Below, piece after piece: positions 24,901-36,547 of a stretch of DNA of 64,000 bases. Source of the DNA: Synaphobranchus kaupii. Taxonomy: Eukaryota; Chordata; Actinopteri; Anguilliformes; Synaphobranchidae. The notes under the pieces are model-generated. The model saw nothing but the letters and a program-made list of their open reading frames with translations. It searched no databases and was not told where the DNA came from. The DNA is taken from positions 3,789,677 through 3,853,676 of the forward strand of contig CM056391.1 of the NCBI GenBank assembly GCA_029718625.1, given 5' to 3'. Both the position numbers and the translations under genes were made by a program. Positions within the stretch are counted from its first letter, which is position 1, and the number at the start of each line of letters is the position of its first letter.

Positions 24901-27900
24901 TCTTATGTTTTTTCTTTTTCCCCAAAACACATTTTCTATCATAAATGTCTTAAAACTCATTATTTTCCACTGTATTTCACCGCAGTTATTAAGTACATAT
25001 AATATTCTATAGATCGGAATCAAAAAATGGCATTTACATTTTTTTGGCCCTTTTTGGACATAAGACTATAGTCTTATGAAAACACATCTTTCATCATAAA
25101 TGTCTTAAAAACTCATTATTTTCCACTTATTGCACCGCAGTTATTAAGTACATATAATATTCTATAGATCGGAATTAAAAAATGGACATAAGTCATTTGG
25201 ACATAAGTCATTTGGACATAAGTCTTATGTTTTATCATTTTTCCCAAAACACATCTTTCATCATAAATGTCTTAAAACTCATTATTTTCCACTTATTTCA
25301 CCGCAGCTATTAAGTACATATAATTTTCTGTACATCTGAATCAAAAAATGGCATTTACATTTTTTTGGCCCTTTTTTGGACATAAGGCTATAGTCTTATG
25401 TTTTTTCATTTTCCCCAAAACACATTTTTCATCATAAATGTCTTAAAACTCATTATTTTCCACTTATTTCACCGCAGTTAAGTTAGTACATATAATTTTC
25501 TATACATCGGAATCAAAAAATGGCATTTAAATTTTTTTGGCCCTTTTTGGCCCTTTTTGGACATAAGGCTATAGTCTTATGTTTTTTCATTTTCCCCAAA
25601 ACACATTTTTCATCATAAATGTCTTAAAACTAATTATTTTCCACTTATTCCACCGCAGTTAAGTAGTACATATAATTTTCTATACATTGGAATCAAAAAA
25701 TGGCATTTAAATTTTTTTGGCCCTTTTTGGACATAAGGCTATAGTCTTATGTTTTTTCATTTTCCCCAAAACACATTTTTCATCATAAATGTCTTAAAAC
25801 TCAATATTTTCCACTTATTTCACTGCAATTATTAAGAACATATAATATTCTATAGATCGGAATCAAAAAATGGCATTTACATTTTTTTGGCCCTTTTTGG
25901 ACATAAGGCTTATGTTTTTTTCTTTTTCCCCAAAACACATTTTCTATCATAAATGTCTTAAAACTCATTATTTTCCACTTATTTCACCGCAGTTATTAAG
26001 TACATATAATATTCTATAGATCGGAATTAAAAAATGGACATAAGTCATTTGGACATAAGTCATTTGGACATAAGTCTTATGTTTTATCATTTTTCCCAAA
26101 ACACATCTTTCATCATAAATGTCTTAAAACTCATTATTTTCCACTTATTTCACCGCAGCTATTAAGTACATATAATTTTCTGTACATCTGAATCAAAAAA
26201 TGGCATTTACATTTTTTTGGCCCCTTTTTGGACATAAGGCTATAGTCTTATGTTTTTTCATTTTCCCAAAACACATTTTTCATCATAAATGTCTTAAAAC
26301 TCAATATTTTCCACTTATTTCACTGCAATTATTAAGAACATATAATATTCTATAGATCGGAATCAAAAAATGGCATTTACATTTTTTTGGCCCTTTTTGG
26401 ACATAAGGCTTATGTTTTTTCTTTTTCCCCAAAACACATTTTCTATCATAAATGTCTTAAAACTCATTATTTTCCACTTATTTCACCGCAGTTATTAAGT
26501 ACATATAATATTCTATAGATCGGAATTAAAAAATGGACATAAGTCATTTGGACATAAGTCTTATGTTTTATAATTTTTTCCCAAAACACATCTTTCATCA
26601 TAAATGTCTTAAAACTCATTATTTTCCACTTATTTCACCGCAGCTATTAAGTACATATAATTTTCTGTACATCTGAATCAAAAAATGGCATTTACATTTT
26701 TTTTGGCCCTTTTTGGACATAAGGCTATAGTCTTATGTTTTTTCTTTATCCCCAAAACACATTTTCTATCATAGATGTCTTAAAACTCATTATTTTCCAC
26801 TTATTTCACCGCAGTTATTAAGTACATATAATTTTTCTATACATCGGAATCAAAAAATGGCATTTAAATTTTTTTGGCCCTTTTTGGACATAAGACTATA
26901 GTCTTATGTTTTTTCATTTTCCCCAAAACACATCTTTCATCATAAATGTCTTAAAACTCATTATTTTCCACTTATTTCACCGCAGTTATTAAGTACATAT
27001 AATTTTCTATACATCGGAATCAAAAAATGGCATTTAAATTTTTTTGGCCCTTTTTGGACATAAGGCTATAGTCTTATGTTTTTTCATTTTCCCCAAAACA
27101 CATTTGTCATCATAAATGTCTTAAAACTCAATATTTTTCCACTTATTTCACTGCAATTATTAAGAACATATAATATTCTATAGATCGGAATCAAAAAATG
27201 GACGTAAGTCATTTGGACATAAGTCATTTGGACATAAGTCTTATGTTTTATCATTTTTCCCAAAACACATCTTTCATCATAAATGTCTTAAAACTCATTA
27301 TTTTCCACTTATTTCACCGCAGCTATTAAGTACATATAATTTTCTGTACATCTGAATCAAAAAATGGCATTTACATTTTTTTGGCCCTTTTTGGACATAA
27401 GGCTATAGTCTTATGTTTTTTCATTTTCCCCAAAACACATTTTTCATCATAAATGTCTTAAAACTCATTATTTTCCACTTATTTCACCGCAGTTAAGTAG
27501 TACATATAATTTTCTATACATCGGAATCAAAAAAATGGCATTTAAATTTTTTTGGCCCTTTTTTGGACATAAGGCTATAGTCTTATGTTTTTTCATTTTC
27601 CCCAAAACACATCTTTCATCATAAATATCTTAAAACTCATTATTTTCCACTTATTTCACCGCAGCTATTAAGTACATATAATTTTCTGTACATCTGAATC
27701 AAAAAATGGCATTTACATTTTTTTGGCCCTTTTTGGACATAAGGCTATAGTTCTTATGTTTTTTTCATTTTCCCCAAAACACATTTTTCATCTAAATGTC
27801 CTTAAAACTCATTATTTTCCACTTATTTCACCGCAGTTAAGTAGTACATATAAATTTTCTATACATCGGAATCAAAAAATGGCATTTATATTTTTTTGGC

Positions 27901-28256
27901 CCTTTTTGGACATAAGGCTATAGTCTTATGTTTTTTCATTTTCCCCAAAACACATCTTTCATCATAAATATCTTAAAACTCATTATTTTTCCACTTATTT
28001 CACCGCAGCTATTAAGTACATATAATTTTCTGTACATCTGAATCAAAAAAATGGCATTTACATTTTTTTGGCCCTTTTTTGGACATAAGGCTATAGTCTT
28101 ATGTTTTTTCATTTTCCCCAAAACACATTTTTCATCATAAATGTCTTAAAACTCATTATTTTCCACTTATTTCACCGCAGTTAAGTAGTACATATAATTT
28201 TCTATACATCGGAATCAAAAAATGGCATTTAAATTTTTTTGGCCCTTTTTGGCCCT
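12903..28256. repeat. AT-rich satellite array, ~170-bp monomer
   Basis: About 90 head-to-tail monomers. The commonest monomer is exactly 170 bp counted from one CCCCAAAACAC to the next (for example 17648 to 17818). Three main types are mixed. Type A has GCAGTTAAGTAGTACATA and GGCATTTAAA. Type B has GCAGCTATTAAGTACATA and TTCTGTACATCTGAATC. Type C has CACTGCAATTATTAAGAACA or a relative, and an AAGTCATTTGGACATAAG module in place of the GGCCCTTTTTGG segment. Rare variants recur about 2.69 kb apart (CTTTATCCCC at 16794 and 19488; GGACGTAAGTC at 17251 and 19943), which indicates a higher-order unit of about 16 monomers. The right end is cut by the N gap. Frames inside encode nothing credible. Confidence 0.97.
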
Positions 28257-28756
28257 NNNNNNNNNNNNNNNNNNNNNNNNNNNNNNNNNNNNNNNNNNNN
28301 NNNNNNNNNNNNNNNNNNNNNNNNNNNNNNNNNNNNNNNNNNNNNNNNNNNNNNNNNNNNNNNNNNNNNNNNNNNNNNNNNNNNNNNNNNNNNNNNNNNN
28401 NNNNNNNNNNNNNNNNNNNNNNNNNNNNNNNNNNNNNNNNNNNNNNNNNNNNNNNNNNNNNNNNNNNNNNNNNNNNNNNNNNNNNNNNNNNNNNNNNNNN
28501 NNNNNNNNNNNNNNNNNNNNNNNNNNNNNNNNNNNNNNNNNNNNNNNNNNNNNNNNNNNNNNNNNNNNNNNNNNNNNNNNNNNNNNNNNNNNNNNNNNNN
28601 NNNNNNNNNNNNNNNNNNNNNNNNNNNNNNNNNNNNNNNNNNNNNNNNNNNNNNNNNNNNNNNNNNNNNNNNNNNNNNNNNNNNNNNNNNNNNNNNNNNN
28701 NNNNNNNNNNNNNNNNNNNNNNNNNNNNNNNNNNNNNNNNNNNNNNNNNNNNNNNN
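28257..28756. other. Assembly gap (500 N)
   Basis: A run of exactly 500 N immediately follows satellite monomers. A round number of N usually marks a gap of unknown size, so the true array may be much longer than shown. ORFs spanning this interval are artefacts of the N run. Confidence 0.98.
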
Positions 28757-29745
28757 TCTATCATTGATAGATTCTTTTGTTGATTGATTTTATTCTATTA
28801 TTGATTGATTGATTATTTCTTGTGTGAAAAAAAAAAAAAAAAAAATGAGTTGCCGTGCCTGAATGGCCTGTTCTCGTCATCGCTTTTCTGATGTTCTTGC
28901 GGCCTTTTGAGAAACCAAAAGACAGAGCAGGGGGCGTGGTCTGGGATGTTTTGTCTGTGCTGATAACGTCACCGTGACTGTAACGTTACACCTGAGATGA
29001 AGTAAAAAAATAAAATTAAAAAAATAAATACATTTCAGTATAAATAAATTTCAAGATGTGCAATCCATTTTATGAAATGGATTTTGAAAATGATTACGCC
29101 TACCTTGATGTTTATATCAATTGAAGCATGTTCACTGGTCGCTGAAAGATATGAAAATACTTGTAAATGAGACTTTCTGGAATGTTCTATTTCAGTGCAC
29201 TTGTGTCAACGCCATCCCATTACATTTGACCTATGTACGTGTTTACGTATGAAACTATGTATGAAAAATAGGGTATCAATATTTACAGTAACGTATGTAG
29301 AGAATACTTGTTGATGACTAAGGTAACACCAAATACGTAGGGCACGCACACACGTGTGAATGTGTCGAGGCGATCAGGGAAGCGCACTTCAGTGACGTTA
29401 CGATTGTCGCCCCAGGTACATCAGAACCTACCGGAAAGCTGAAAGGTCATGCCCACACTTTGCTACTCGTATTTAGAACAGTATTTAAGACATCAGGCAT
29501 AAGCTTTCCATACTTATGAAGGTTCAAGGTAGTCTTAGAAAACTGGCCCTTTAAATACCTGCCAGGTAAATTGTCCTGAGCCCCTGTGTGACTGATTGGC
29601 TGGATGAACAGCAGTTGGGGCGGGGGGGTCCCATTTTACTTGATTGCATCAAAATTAATTGGATAAATAATTGAATTAATTATAAAGTATAACTGATATA
29701 ATTATAAGTAACTGGTGCAATTAATTTCCAAGAGAGCTGAAATTC
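28757..29745. other. Non-coding stretch right of the gap
   Basis: It starts with a degenerate TGAT repeat (28757-28815) and a poly-A run (28828-28846), then unique sequence without recognised genes. No satellite monomer appears on this side, so the array ends within the gap. Confidence 0.5.
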
Positions 29746-29749
29746 TCTC

Positions 29750-30130
29750 TAGGTCGTAAGAAAGAGGCCGGCGGTCGGTCTTAAATCGACATGGCGAACC
29801 TTCGTTTTTGTGGTATTGAAAAGTTAATGCGAGCCACACACAGGACGCAGATCTACACCGCGTGAGAGGTCAGTGTGAGAAAGAGAACCCGCCGCTGATC
29901 AGCCACGCCCGCGACGCGACAGACAAAGCCGGGCTTCTTTAAACGGCCACGCCCGCGACGCGACAGACAAAGCCGGGTTTGGGGCGGTGATGTGTTCTGA
30001 GCTGAGACTGCGGTGCCGTTAACTGTGCTCGGAGCACAGAAGCGCTGGGTTGCCAGGTGTTGAACGCACAGGGCTGACAGCGGGTTAAACACCGCTAACC
30101 CCACGTAGCCCTTTGAGGTGCTGACACTCC
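29750..30130. promoter_or_regulatory. CpG-rich segment with a 42-bp duplication
   Basis: CpG density is visibly high. GCCACGCCCGCGACGCGACA occurs twice (starting near 29902 and 29944), each copy followed by GACAAAGCCGGG. This could be a small CpG island or an alternative promoter inside intron 1. The ATG at 29791 opens only a short frame of 24 codons. I could not recognise a calcineurin first exon here. Confidence 0.3.
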
Positions 30131-31660
30131 TAGAGTGTAGCTAGAGTGAGCTGTAAATAATTAGCGCTGCGGGCGAGACCCTCGCTGTACCAGGGGTTTG
30201 TGTCTGTAAAGAGGGTCCAGGTGATTTAATCGCTCTTAGCCTCGTCCCAGAGAGAACTTAAAATAAGGGTCAATGTAAGTGGTCTCAGTCTGGTTATTGT
30301 GATTCAGGCCTCTGTCTTGAGTGTACCTGTGTGCATCTACCTGCTCAATGTACCTGTGCGTACCTGTACCCTGCCACCCCGTCCCCAGAGCATGTACACC
30401 CACGGCGAGCGATCGCTGGTGGTCACAGCGAGCAGAAACGGCTCTCCTCCAATCACGTCCGTGCTGAGTTACTGTTAGGAGCTCGGCTGAGTTACTGTTA
30501 GACAGTAGAAAAGATTGATGTGTTGTTTTCCCTTCAGCGTTAGGGCTGTTCTGTCACCATTACAGGAATATGAATGTGCTGCCTGCTCTTTGATGGTACT
30601 TGAAGTGTCGTACAGTATGGCGAGCACATTTATTTTGCCTTTTAGATGTTGCACTATAAACTTCAGTTAATTTTCAACTGGGGAGATGAAGCAGTGGTGC
30701 TACTTTGTTGTCAGAGGAGTAGTTTGCATAAGTACTGTCTTTATTTTTAGTTTGTGTGCTCTTGTTTGACAAACCCCCAACACACACACACACACACACA
30801 CACTATCTCTCTCTCTCTCACACACCTACATGCACACACACGCATGCACATGCACACGCACACATACTCTCTCTTTCTCACTCTCACACACAACTTGCAC
30901 ACAAACTGAAGTGTATGTTCATCTGTGTGTCATTTGCCATCAAATATGCAAATGAACAGGGAGAAATGTTGTTTAAGCACAATTAGTTGCATTTAAAAAT
31001 AGCTTTCGGCCTTTTGTCGTCTCTCAACTCTGATATGATTCTGTTTTTAATGAATGCCACTTAATGCTCATAAATTATGCACATAATTTTGTATTTTTAA
31101 TTGGTGAAATTGAAAGCTACAGTTTTCAGTGGGAATAACAGTATTCAACCTTGATTTGTGAAGATACTCCACCAGTTGGATATATAGAATGTTTTATATA
31201 GAACAGCTATTTGCTGCTCTAAAACGTGTTTTTCTGTTTACATGACTTCACAGAATATTAAGCATAATTTATTTAACTCTGGGTATTGTTCACGTACTTT
31301 TGGCTATATGCAGAATGTTTCATAATTTGGTGAGACCGCGTGGTGCAGTGCGTTGGGCAGCCTACTCAACCCATATACCTATATCTAAATTAAAACGGAT
31401 TCACAAAAATCTTCTTGAGAAAAAACGTAGGATCTAGGATTTAGGAAGTTCCGAATGTTCTCAAATGTAATTCTTCAACATTTTCTAAAGAAATGACCAT
31501 TATCCTATACAAACTTCTTAATTTTAGTGTAGTTCTAGCTTGAATATAAGCGGCAAAAGTACAATCTCTTGAATAACTAAAAGCCTTCTCCACGACACTC
31601 ATGCCTCAAATCAATTGAGCTTAATACAGCCGTGGCGTAATTTAAAAACCTCTGTCTAGC
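30131..31660. other. Non-coding stretch with a CA/CT microsatellite
   Basis: No gene. A compound CA/CT/CATG microsatellite lies at 30780-30905. The rest looks unique and AT-rich from about 31000. Confidence 0.45.
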
Positions 31661-31679
31661 ATCCAGGAAGCATCGCAAA

Positions 31680-32060
31680 CGAGCCATTTCCCCCTGGTAG
31701 CTACCGCGGACACAGTCCTGCGAGCTTCTGGAGGCGAGGCGAGACGTAGCGCGGCGGGGTTTCGTTCAAAATGAACAGATTAATTATCTTAATCCACGCG
31801 CTGTTCCCGCGCTAGCAGCAAATCGCGCCCGCGAATGAGATGATGTGAATCTAATCACGCCACTGCCCCCGCGGTTTCCCGTGCGCAAACGCTGAATGAC
31901 GCTCATTACCATTAAAACCGTTAGGAGATGGGGACCAGGGTGGAAATGACGGCGCGATTGACGAACATCGCTCTGGATAAACCAATACATTGGACGTTTA
32001 ATTAGTAAAAGAAATGAGTTGCAGTTCCTCCGGAGGGCTGTTAAATAATACATGGAGAGG
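31680..32060. promoter_or_regulatory. Candidate conserved non-coding element
   Basis: A CpG-rich block (31710-31770, 31790-31890) is interleaved with homeodomain-type cores (ATTAATTATCTTAATC at 31780-31795, TTTAATTAG at about 31997). Such composition is typical of developmental enhancers, but conservation cannot be tested here. The minus-strand ORF 31784-32053 has no domain. Confidence 0.2.
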
Positions 32061-35000
32061 TGAACGTAGGCCTACATGCGTGCTATATTATGCAATAATA
32101 TTACCCACAGTATCAATTGAATAATCGTACGAGGAAACGGGAGGAATTTGTTTTCGCGTTCTCTTTTTGCTGTTGTAAGCATTTGCTGAATATATTCATA
32201 GGGAAAAAAAATCAATATCTGCTCAAATTCCCAATTAATATTTTCACAGTAAAAAAAAAAAAATCAATAACTGCTGTAATGTACTTTACTGTTGATACAA
32301 TAAAGGCTTGCTGACTGTTTTAATGGATAGTTTTAATAATTAAGGAACTCGGTTTCCTTACTTTGCATCTCATCTTTTTTATGGGCTCATAAAACCGCCA
32401 GCTCTATTTTCCTAACACAAATATTGCACCTCCTTGGACATTTTCTAAACCAGGCCTTCGGTTTCTTCAAAAAAACACCCCCAAACTGGACCTTTCTTTT
32501 TCTTTGTGGCCTAAGAGAGCTGCAGGGTGTGTGGGGTTTGTTCTTACCTTAAAATCAACAACCAGTTCAGACCCCTGAATACAGGTGGGCTCAGTTACCT
32601 GTGTAATAAATTACTTTAATTGATCAATGAATTGCTTCTTAACATTGAGGTCCAGCCACTCTTCAGAACCAGGCATTGGGTGCCCTGATCTGTATTGCAT
32701 GTATAAAGAATTAAAATTTGACATTTAGTCAGTCAATCAAATTTGACCACCATGCAGTATTATCCTTAGGATTTTAATCTCTAGATCTTTCTAGGACAAA
32801 CTGTTCTGATTTTTTTTGTTTGTTTTTGCATTGTGATGGATGGATCTTGGTTAGAAATCAATGGCCTGTATTATCCAAGGGACTGAGCACTATGGGTACT
32901 ACTGGTCTAGGGAGTTGACCAGGGACCTGTTTGACGAAGCAGGATTACTGCGTTAGCTGGATAACTGCACTGAATATAATCTGGAACTGCTCTTTTTACT
33001 CAGTGCAGTTATCCAGCTAATTCCATCATCCAGCTTTGTGATACAGGGCCCTGGGCACTGAGACACACTGATGACACACAGAAACGAAGCTGCTGTGCTC
33101 TGGAAAAATGGATACACTGGGCTTTTAGTGCAGTCACTCGAAAAGGTCAAAGCGTCAAGCCCACCCCCCTCTAGTTCACCTTCTCCCACAGTCTGACCTC
33201 AGTTGCTTGGTTACCGCTGGCTAATTTTTGAGTAGCGGAAGATAAAAGACCTTAGGGGTTAGATTGGTTGTCTTGGATAATGCAGCCTTGTTCCAATTAG
33301 CGTCAGGGGAAACGGTAACTGCTCCTGCAGCTGTCGAGCCAAAATGGCACCATTGCGAATTAAACAGCGGGATTCTCAGGTGTGGGATTTTCAGGTGGAT
33401 TAAAGGCGGGTAAACGCCGCTGCCTTCCTGTTTGCTAATGAAATTTCTTCAGTGAGTGGGAGCGTTTCAGCGAGCGAAGGCGCGGCATTCGACCCCTGCC
33501 CATCCTCCTGGCCAATATTCAGGTTCCTCTTGATTAAATCAGCAGGAATGTCCGGGAGCTACATCTATTGCCTGTTATATTGGTTCTGTACTAACAGGAT
33601 TATTTTTTTCCCGAGGTACTGCAGTCACAGGCGGATAAAACATGTTTGCCATGCATTGCCGTAATCTTACAGGGCTGAGATTTTTTAGTATAAAACCGCT
33701 TCCTGCTAATGAAAGCTGGCTTGTTTCTACCTGACGGGGACTAATTGGGGTGGCAGGTATACCCATCTACTAAGTTACACCTTGGCCCATGTCTGTTAGC
33801 ACTGAGAGTTTGGCACTTATCAGGTTTTCCCACAGAAATGACGACAATGACCACAGACCCTCAATCAACAGACGCAAACGTCTGCATCCCGAGCGGTCTG
33901 TATCACCAGCAGTCTGTATCCTGAGCTCTTTCTGACATGCTGTGAAGTGTACAGTATCGCTCAGGAAAAGGTGAAAGGTGAAAGGTTAATCGACTCGTGC
34001 CGCGCCCTTCCTGGCTGCCTCACTTTGCCGACTCGGAGTCCCCGGGACTTAAGCTTGCGGAGAGAGAGAGCGTGGCTGTAATTTACCGTCCCCGTCTAGA
34101 TTATGAAAATCTGTGTTTCCGCATTCCATCAAAGCAAATGTCGCTTGGTTAATTAACCTATGTTTTGTTTATTCGGTTTGTTTTTAATATCACAGCGCGC
34201 GCATTGAAGATGGATTATGATCCTGTAATTTCACTCAGGGCAGAGTTTGTCGTCGCCTCACTGAAGCATTATTAAAGCGTTTCACTGTGTCGGCCTCGGT
34301 AACGGGTGACATTTCCGCACGCGAGGTACAGGTCTTCTGTTTCTCTGACAGAAAGAGATTCCCTTTGGAATGGAAACGCTGGAGATTTAAATTTTATTTT
34401 AGGGGGGGGATTACATACGCGTACATTGCAGGCAGCGTAAGTAGAAATGGAGAAAGATATCCCCTGGATAGCGTGCGCAGTGCTCGTGTGTTTACAGGCC
34501 ACGGGTAGCCAGAGTACCTGGAAATGCCGCTGGATCCAACTGCGGTGATTTATTAATAATTTCTTCTTTTTTTAAAGCAATTTTTCCACCTCCGTTTGGG
34601 ATGCGCAATCACGCTCTCACTGCGACGCTCTCACTGCGACGCTCTCACTGCAACGCTCGTCGTAAACCCGGCAAAACGCGGTCCCCAGGCAACACTTAGC
34701 GCCGCTAGAGCTGGGCTTTGAACTGCAGTAATGGCTGCTGCGTACGACTGTCATTGGGAAGGGTCTCTGTCTAGACGGTGTCAAATTTGCCACAATCCAA
34801 AGGATTTTAATGGGCTGACTTGCATGAACCAATCGAATGGGCCTGCTACCCACAAAGCCTTTCATATCAGCTACCCCTCAGAGGCTTTTCAGGTTCAAAT
34901 AACAGTCATTGGCAGCGCGTGGTCGACCAGTTTTTTGGGTTTATATAAAGCCTTACCTGTGACTGCGGCTCACGTTGTGAAATAAGAACACAAGTGTGGA

Positions 35001-35400
35001 TTTTAAGTTTAAGAAAGCAGGAGGAAACTGATACGTGTATCTCCTTGTAGTCCTCAGTTCGTGTGACCTTTGACATTTGTCTGCCCTAAAGATTCTGTCT
35101 TGTCGTTTAAGGCAACCGACCGTCAGCTTTGCCAGTGAAGTCGTAGCTTTGGCCTAATTTCCACTCTCGTAACTGGACGTTTGTACACGGTCAGCGCGAT
35201 TGCCAGCGCCTATTTTTTTAAATTTCTTATTGACCGCCAGCAGGTTTTATGGGTTATTTTTTCACAGTAAATAAACCGATACATGTTGTTTCTTCAGACT
35301 GAAATTGTGCCTGCATTGAGCCTTACTGAGAAAGCCCGTGCTTTATTTGAGAAAGTTTGTGCTGTTATTGGGCGTAAAGACAGATACAGTGCTCGTCAGA
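32061..35400. other. Non-coding, mostly unique intron sequence
   Basis: No exon or RNA gene recognised. A GC-richer patch at about 33300-33560 and another at 33990-34700 may hold regulatory DNA. A three-copy 14-bp repeat (CGCTCTCACTGCGA) lies at 34614-34655. The sequence is otherwise free of obvious mobile elements. Confidence 0.4.
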
Positions 35401-36547
35401 TAATCGTCTCCTGTAACAAGCTGCATTGTGTACAGGTGTGGAATAGTCTCCTGTAACAAGCTGCATTGTGTGCAGGTGTGGAATAGTCTCCTGTAATGAG
35501 CTGCATTGTGTGCAGATGTGGAATAGTCTCCTGTAACAAGCTGCATTGTGTACAGGTGTGGAATAGTCTCCTGTAACAAGCTGCATTGTGTGCAGATGTG
35601 GAATAGTCTCCTGTAACGAGCTGCATTGTATGCAGATGTGGAATAGTCTCCTGTAACGAGCTGCATTGTGTGCAGATGTGGAATAGTCTCCTGTAACGAG
35701 CTGCATTGTGTGCAGATGTGGAATAGTCTCCTGTAACAAGCTGCATTGTATGCAGATGTGGAATAGTCTCCTGTAACGAGCTGCATTGTGTGCAGATGTG
35801 GAATAGTCTCCTGTAACGAGTTGCATTGTGTGCAGGTGTGGAATAGTCTCCTGTAACGAGCTGCATTGTATGCAGATGTGGAATAGTCTCCTGTAACGAG
35901 CTGCATTGTGTGCAGATGTGGAATAGTCTCCTGTAACGAGCTGCATTGTGTGCAGATGTGGAATAGTCTCCTGTAACGAGCTGCATTGTATGCAGATGTG
36001 GAATAGTCTCCTGTAACGAGCTGCATTGTGTGCAGGTGTGGAATAGTCTCCTGTAACAAGCTGCATTGTGTGCAGATGTGGAATAGTCTCCTGTAACGAG
36101 CTGCATTGTGTGCAGGTGTGGAATAGTCTCCTGTAACGAGCTGCATTGTGTATAGGTGTGGAATAGTCTCCTGTAACGAGCTGCATTGTGTGCAGGTGTG
36201 GAATAGTCTCCTGTAACGAGCTGCATTGTGTGCAGGTGTGGAATAGTCTCCTGTAACGAGCTGCATTGTGTGCAGGTGTGGAATAGTCTCCTGTAACGAG
36301 CTGCATTGTGTGCAGGTGTGGAATAGTCTCCTGTAACGAGCTGCATTGTGTGCAGGTGTGGAATAGTCTCTTGTAACGAGCTGCATTGTGTGCAGGTGTG
36401 GAATAGTCTCCTGTAACGAGCTGCATTGTGTGCAGGTGTGGAATAGTCTCCTGTAACGAGCTGCATTGTGTGCAGGTGTGGAATAGTCTCCTGTAACGAG
36501 CTGCATTGTGTGCAGGTGTGGAATAGTCTCCTGTAATGAGCTGCATT
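35401..36547. repeat. 40-bp minisatellite, 28.7 copies
   Basis: Units start exactly every 40 bases from 35401 to 36521, with no indel in 28 full copies, then a 27-base partial. The unit contains AGTCTCCTGTAACGAGCTGC. Variation is limited to a few positions (CAGGTGTG/CAGATGTG, AACGAG/AACAAG, GTGTGC/GTATGC). Variants cluster in the left two thirds, while units from about 36180 rightward are nearly uniform. All three minus-strand frames stay open for over 1 kb, giving ORFs of 356-413 codons that are by-products of a 40-bp unit without stop codons. Confidence 0.97.

Noticed and set aside
13639..28121. Repeated ~63-codon ORFs (MALFGHKAIV... type) in the satellite
   Set aside because: They appear only where one-base length changes in homopolymer runs shift frame. 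They differ by indels rather than by codon-level constraint.
28156..28787. ORFs of about 180-200 codons across the gap
   Set aside because: Nearly all residues come from N bases.
29776..29865. ATG at 29791 in CpG-rich DNA considered as ppp3ca exon 1
   Set aside because: The frame reads MANLRFCGIEKLMRATHRTQ and stops after 24 codons. It does not resemble the calcineurin A N-terminus.
35401..36547. Regular direct repeats considered as a CRISPR array
   Set aside because: There are no unique spacers; the 40-bp units abut each other, and the genome is eukaryotic.
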